Positions 3,666 to 7,416 of a stretch of DNA of 7,416 bases are shown here, one piece after another. Source of the stretch: DAOTZS01 sp034434335 (GTDB lineage: Bacteria; Chloroflexota; Anaerolineae; CG2-30-64-16); contig DAOTZS010000219.1 of the NCBI GenBank assembly GCA_034434335.1, positions 1 through 7,416 of the forward strand, written 5' to 3'. The stretch's first letter is position 1; the number at the start of each line of letters is the position of its first letter. Position numbers and translations under genes: made by a program. Under the pieces are notes generated by a model. That model had not been told where the DNA came from. It saw nothing but the letters and a program-made list of their open reading frames with translations, and ran no database searches.

Positions 3666-6600
3666 ATGACTCTGCGCAAGAGAACACTCCTGATCACTGG
3701 CGTCACATTGCTGGCCCTGCTGGCCGGCTTTCAAGCGATCGCCGCCGGAGTCCTGCTCCGCAACGCGCGGGCGATGGAGGAGCAGGATGTCCACCATAAC
3801 CTCGAGCACTTCAGAGCAGTGCTGGACGGCCAGCTCGCGCAACTCAGCACCCTGGCGGAGGACTGGGGCCACTGGGACGACACTTACACCTTCATCCAGG
3901 ATGCCAATCCCCAGTATATCAGTTCCAATCTGGTGGATGGCACTTTCACCAACCTGGCGCTCAACGTCATGTTATACTTTGATTCAGACGGCCGGCTGGT
4001 CTTCGGTAAGGCCGTTGACCTGGAGACGGGGCGCGGCGTATCGCTCTCCACCACCTTGCTGGCAGAGCTACGAGGGGATCATCCTGTTTTTGCCAGCACG
4101 GCCCAGGGGTCGAGCCACACCGGCATCCTTCTCCTACCCGAAGGCCCCCTGCTGATCGCGGCCAGCCCTATCCTGACCAGCGAAGGCGAGGGGCCGGTAC
4201 GTGGCACCCTCCTCATGGGCCGCTACCTGGATGCGGCGCTGGCCGAGCGACTGATGGCCGCCAACGGCCTGCGCTTTACCCTGCAACCGCTGGATGGCAG
4301 GCCGCTGCCCGACCCCTTCCGGGCCGCCTGGGATGTCCTGGCAAAGTCGGCCGGCCAGCCCGCCGAGACGGTGCAGCCGCTGGACCGCCAGACAGTGGCC
4401 GGGTATACCGTCATCCAGGACATCCATGGAAAGCCGGCTTTGCTGGCCCGCGTCGAGGTACCCAGAACCCTCTACAACCAGGCCCGCACCTACATACTCT
4501 ACCTTCTGACCGCCCTCCTGGTCACCACCCTGCTCTTCGGCATAGCCAACCTGATGCACCTGGACCGGTTGGTGCTTAAACGCCTGGAGCGCCTCAGCAC
4601 TGAGTTAGGCCATATCACCGAAACTGGCAACCTGGCCGCGCGCATGACAGTGCAAGGCAAGGATGAGCTGGCCAGGTTGGCCATGGCCATCAATCGGTTG
4701 CTGGCGGTGCTACAGCAAGCCGAACGCGATCACCTGGAGGCTGAGGCCGCCCTGAGGCACGAGCGTGACCTCCTGCAGACCCTGATGGATAACCTGCCCG
4801 ACACAATCTACTTCAAAGATACCCAAAGCCGCTTCACCCGCATCAACCGGGCCCAGGCCCAAACCTTGGGCGTAGCCAATCCCGCCGATGCCATCGGCAA
4901 GACCGATTTCGACTATTTCACCCCCGAACACGCCCAGGCCGCCTATGAAGATGAGCAGAAGATCATCCACACAGGGCAACCCCTGCTGGGTAAAGTGGAA
5001 CGCATCAGGGTGGCCGGCAAGGGGTTCCGCTGGGTCATGGCTACCAAGGTGCCGATCAAGGACCAGACCGGCCAGGTCATCGGCATCGTCGGTATCTCCC
5101 ACGACATAGACGAACGCATCCGGCAGGAGGAGGCGTTGCGCGAGAGCGAGCGCCGGCTCGCGACCCTGCTCAGTAACCTGCCCGGCATGGCTTATCGGTG
5201 CCGTAACGACCAGGACTGGACCATGGAGTTCGTCAGCGAAGGGTGTCTGGAGCTAACCGGCTATCGGCCCGAGGAGCTGGTAAACAACCGGGTCATCTCG
5301 TATGCTCAGCTTATCCATCCCGACGACCGCCAGGATGTGTGGGACCAGGTGCAGAGCGCCCTCCAGGAGCAGAGGCCCTTCCGGCTTCTCTATCGCATCC
5401 TGACCGCGACGGGCCAGGAGAAATGGGTCTGGGAGCAAGGCCGCGGGGTATTCGATGACGCTGGCGAACTGCAGGCCCTGGAGGGCTTCATCACCGATAT
5501 CAGCGAGCGCCGGCAGGCAGAGGAAGCGCTGCAGGCCGAGCGCAACCTCCTGCGCACCCTTATCGACAACTTGCCCGAATGCATCTATGTCAAAGACCGG
5601 CAGGCCCATTTCGTCCTCAACAATGTAGCCCATGCGCAGGTCATGGGTGCCTTGACCCCCGACGAGGTGCGCGGCAAGTGGGACTTCGACTTCTTCCCCC
5701 CAGAGCAGGCCTCTGCCTTCTATGCCGATGATATGGCCGTGATCTCCTCGGGCCGTGCCATCCTCCAGCGCGAAGAGCCAGTCTTCGACCAGGTGCTGAG
5801 GGAGAACCGCTGGTACTCGACCACCAAAGTGCCTCTGCGTGACCGCGACGGCCGGATAGTCGGGCTGGTGGGTATCGCCCGCGATATTACTGAGCAAAAG
5901 CGTGCTGAGGAAGCGCTGCGCGAAAGCGAAGAGCGCTACCGCTCGGTGATTACGGCCATGGCCGAAGGGGTCATGCTGCTGGATGCCAGGGGCGTCATCC
6001 AGACGTGCAACAGAAGCGGGGCCCGTATCCTGGGCCATGCGGCTGAGGAACTGGAGGGACGGCCCCTCACCCACTTTGAGTGGCAGGCAATCCATGCAGA
6101 CGGCTCGCCCTTTACCACCGATGACTTCCCGGCCATGATCACGTTGCGCACGGGGCAACCCTGTACAGATGTGCTGATGGGCGTCCGTCGCCCCGATGGG
6201 ACGCTGGTCTGGCTCTCCATCAACACCCAGCCCTTGCGCCGCTCACCGGACGAGGCACCCTATGCGGTCGTCGCTTCATTTAGTGACATCACTGCCCGGC
6301 TGCAAGCCGAAGAGGAGCTACGCAAGAAGAACCGCGAGCTGGATGCGGCGCTGATGGCCGCCGAGGCAGCCGCACGCGCCAAATCCCAGTTCCTGGCCAA
6401 CATGAGCCACGAAAGCCGCACCCCCATGAACGCGGTCATCGGCATGACAGGGCTTTTGCTCGATACCGAACTGACCGCCGAACAGCGCGAGTTTGTGGAG
6501 ATCATCCGCAACAGTGGCGAAACCCTCCTCGGCATCATCAACGATATCCTTGACTTTTCCAAGATCGAATCGGACAAGCTGGTCCTGGAAAAGACGCCGT

Positions 6601-7416
6601 TTGACCTGCGCGAGTGCATCGAGGACTCGCTGGACCTGGTAGTGCCCAAGGCTGCGGAAAAGAACCTGGAGCTGGCTTATGTGATCGAGAGCGAGACACC
6701 ATCCAGCTTCGTGGGGGATGTGACGCGGGTGCGGCAGGTGCTGGTCAACCTGCTGAGCAACGCGGTGAAGTTCACGCCGGCGGGCGAGGTGGTGGTGTCG
6801 GTCTCTTCCAGCCGTCTGAATGGCAACCTCTACGAGCTACACTTTGCCGTCCGCGACACGGGCATCGGCATCCCGGCCGAACGCATGGAGCAGCTCTTTC
6901 AGCCCTTCACCCAGCTCGATGCCTCTACCACCCGCCATTACGGCGGCACGGGGCTGGGGCTGGCCATCAGCAAACGGCTGTGTGAGATGATGGGGGGCAC
7001 GATCTGGGTTGAGAGCCAGGTGGGCGTGGGTTCGACCTTCCACTTCACCATCCAGGCCGAAGCTGTGCCCAGCGCCTCACGTATTGCCAGCCGGGCAGCC
7101 CTGACCCTGCTCTCTGGCAAGCGCCTGTTGATCGTGGACGACAACGCCACTAACCGCCGCATCCTGACGCTACAGGCACAGGCGTGGGGGATGCTGGTGC
7201 GGGCAGCCGAATCGGGTGCTGAAGCCCTGGAGTGGCTGCGGCGAGGCGATCCCTTCGATGTGGCCATCCTGGATATGCAGATGCCGGGCATGGACGGGAT
7301 CACCCTGGCTGAAGAGATCCGCAAGCTGCCTGAGCGCCAGAACCTGCCCCTGGTCATGCTGACCTCGATGGGGCATCGAGAGGAACATCTGAGGGCTCAG
7401 ATGGCCAGGGTCGGGC
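3666..7416 (+). CDS. Membrane-bound hybrid sensor histidine kinase, CHASE4-HAMP-4xPAS-HisKA-HATPase-REC (3' end cut)
   Basis: Signal-transducing kinase; 1250 codons are visible without interruption and the frame leaves the window. Order by residue: transmembrane helix 7-31; periplasmic/extracellular CHASE4-like sensor about 40-270, with the typical DWGHWDDTYTF (66-76), N100 and YFDSDGRLV; transmembrane helix 275-298; HAMP 299-352; four PAS domains at about 366-486, 495-615, 625-745 and 755-877, joined by short EEALRESE-type helices; HisKA with phospho-acceptor H915 in MSHESRTPMN; HATPase with NLLSNAVKFTP (1028-1038), DTGIGIP (1064-1070), LFQPFTQ and GGTGLGLAIS; receiver domain from 1152 with acidic pair D1158/D1159, phospho-acceptor D1203 in LDMQMPGMDG, and T1233. 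The receiver's conserved lysine and anything further (second receiver, Hpt) lie outside. PAS1 and PAS3 are alike and probably arose by duplication. Ligand unknown; no partner regulator is visible. Confidence 0.95.
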   Translation, partial: MTLRKRTLLITGVTLLALLAGFQAIAAGVLLRNARAMEEQDVHHNLEHFRAVLDGQLAQLSTLAEDWGHWDDTYTFIQDANPQYISSNLVDGTFTNLALNVMLYFDSDGRLVFGKAVDLETGRGVSLSTTLLAELRGDHPVFASTAQGSSHTGILLLPEGPLLIAASPILTSEGEGPVRGTLLMGRYLDAALAERLMAANGLRFTLQPLDGRPLPDPFRAAWDVLAKSAGQPAETVQPLDRQTVAGYTVIQDIHGKPALLARVEVPRTLYNQARTYILYLLTALLVTTLLFGIANLMHLDRLVLKRLERLSTELGHITETGNLAARMTVQGKDELARLAMAINRLLAVLQQAERDHLEAEAALRHERDLLQTLMDNLPDTIYFKDTQSRFTRINRAQAQTLGVANPADAIGKTDFDYFTPEHAQAAYEDEQKIIHTGQPLLGKVERIRVAGKGFRWVMATKVPIKDQTGQVIGIVGISHDIDERIRQEEALRESERRLATLLSNLPGMAYRCRNDQDWTMEFVSEGCLELTGYRPEELVNNRVISYAQLIHPDDRQDVWDQVQSALQEQRPFRLLYRILTATGQEKWVWEQGRGVFDDAGELQALEGFITDISERRQAEEALQAERNLLRTLIDNLPECIYVKDRQAHFVLNNVAHAQVMGALTPDEVRGKWDFDFFPPEQASAFYADDMAVISSGRAILQREEPVFDQVLRENRWYSTTKVPLRDRDGRIVGLVGIARDITEQKRAEEALRESEERYRSVITAMAEGVMLLDARGVIQTCNRSGARILGHAAEELEGRPLTHFEWQAIHADGSPFTTDDFPAMITLRTGQPCTDVLMGVRRPDGTLVWLSINTQPLRRSPDEAPYAVVASFSDITARLQAEEELRKKNRELDAALMAAEAAARAKSQFLANMSHESRTPMNAVIGMTGLLLDTELTAEQREFVEIIRNSGETLLGIINDILDFSKIESDKLVLEKTPFDLRECIEDSLDLVVPKAAEKNLELAYVIESETPSSFVGDVTRVRQVLVNLLSNAVKFTPAGEVVVSVSSSRLNGNLYELHFAVRDTGIGIPAERMEQLFQPFTQLDASTTRHYGGTGLGLAISKRLCEMMGGTIWVESQVGVGSTFHFTIQAEAVPSASRIASRAALTLLSGKRLLIVDDNATNRRILTLQAQAWGMLVRAAESGAEALEWLRRGDPFDVAILDMQMPGMDGITLAEEIRKLPERQNLPLVMLTSMGHREEHLRAQMARVG

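Noticed and set aside
5253..6158. 301-codon open frame on the minus strand inside the kinase gene
   Set aside because: It lies fully antisense to clearly conserved PAS domains. Its translation shows no recognisable motif and such frames are common opposite G+C-rich genes.
3666..7416. Possible frameshift or split in the long kinase gene
   Set aside because: I read the frame codon by codon: it is continuous, with domains in a normal order, so the gene is intact as far as the window shows.

Overview
This is a G+C-rich bacterial chromosomal fragment. It carries five genes on two strands plus one probable small non-autonomous mobile element. The housekeeping set and protein style (an rplS-rnhB pair, a LipM-type lipoylation enzyme, and a very large CHASE4/multi-PAS hybrid kinase whose PAS domains carry NLPxxIYxKD and DFDxFxPE motifs) would fit a Chloroflexota (Anaerolineae-like) genome. 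That assignment is inferred from general resemblance only and was not tested by any search.

Left, minus strand (about 1-1770): a translation and RNA maintenance block, transcribed right to left as trmD (tRNA m1G37 methyltransferase), then a 202-bp gap with a possible promoter, then rplS (ribosomal protein L19), then rnhB (RNase HII, cut by the window edge) only 2 bp behind rplS. This is the distal part of the classical rpsP-rimM-trmD-rplS-rnhB order. rpsP and rimM are not next to trmD here, because trmD is the first gene and faces a divergent gene.

Middle (1771-2164): a 394-bp divergent intergenic region. It holds the trmD ribosome binding site, a rightward extended -10 promoter candidate, and the most unusual item in the window. 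This is a 194-bp non-coding block (1947-2140) bounded by 14-bp imperfect terminal inverted repeats (12/14) and flanked by a perfect 8-bp direct repeat, AACCAGAG. It is packed with at least six consecutive hairpins. The structure is that of a MITE-like element inserted in the leader of the rightward gene, probably between its promoter and its start codon.

Right, plus strand: a LipM-type octanoyltransferase overlaps a Nudix hydrolase by 4 bp (ATGA) as a two-gene unit (2165-3546). After a 119-bp gap with a clean hairpin and a good Shine-Dalgarno, a single open frame runs from 3666 off the right edge (at least 1250 codons). It encodes a membrane-bound hybrid histidine kinase: TM1, CHASE4-like sensor, TM2, HAMP, four PAS domains, HisKA, HATPase and a receiver domain that is cut by the window end.

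No RNA gene, CRISPR array, prophage or defence system was recognised. The candidate for something undescribed is the hairpin-rich element at 1939-2148.
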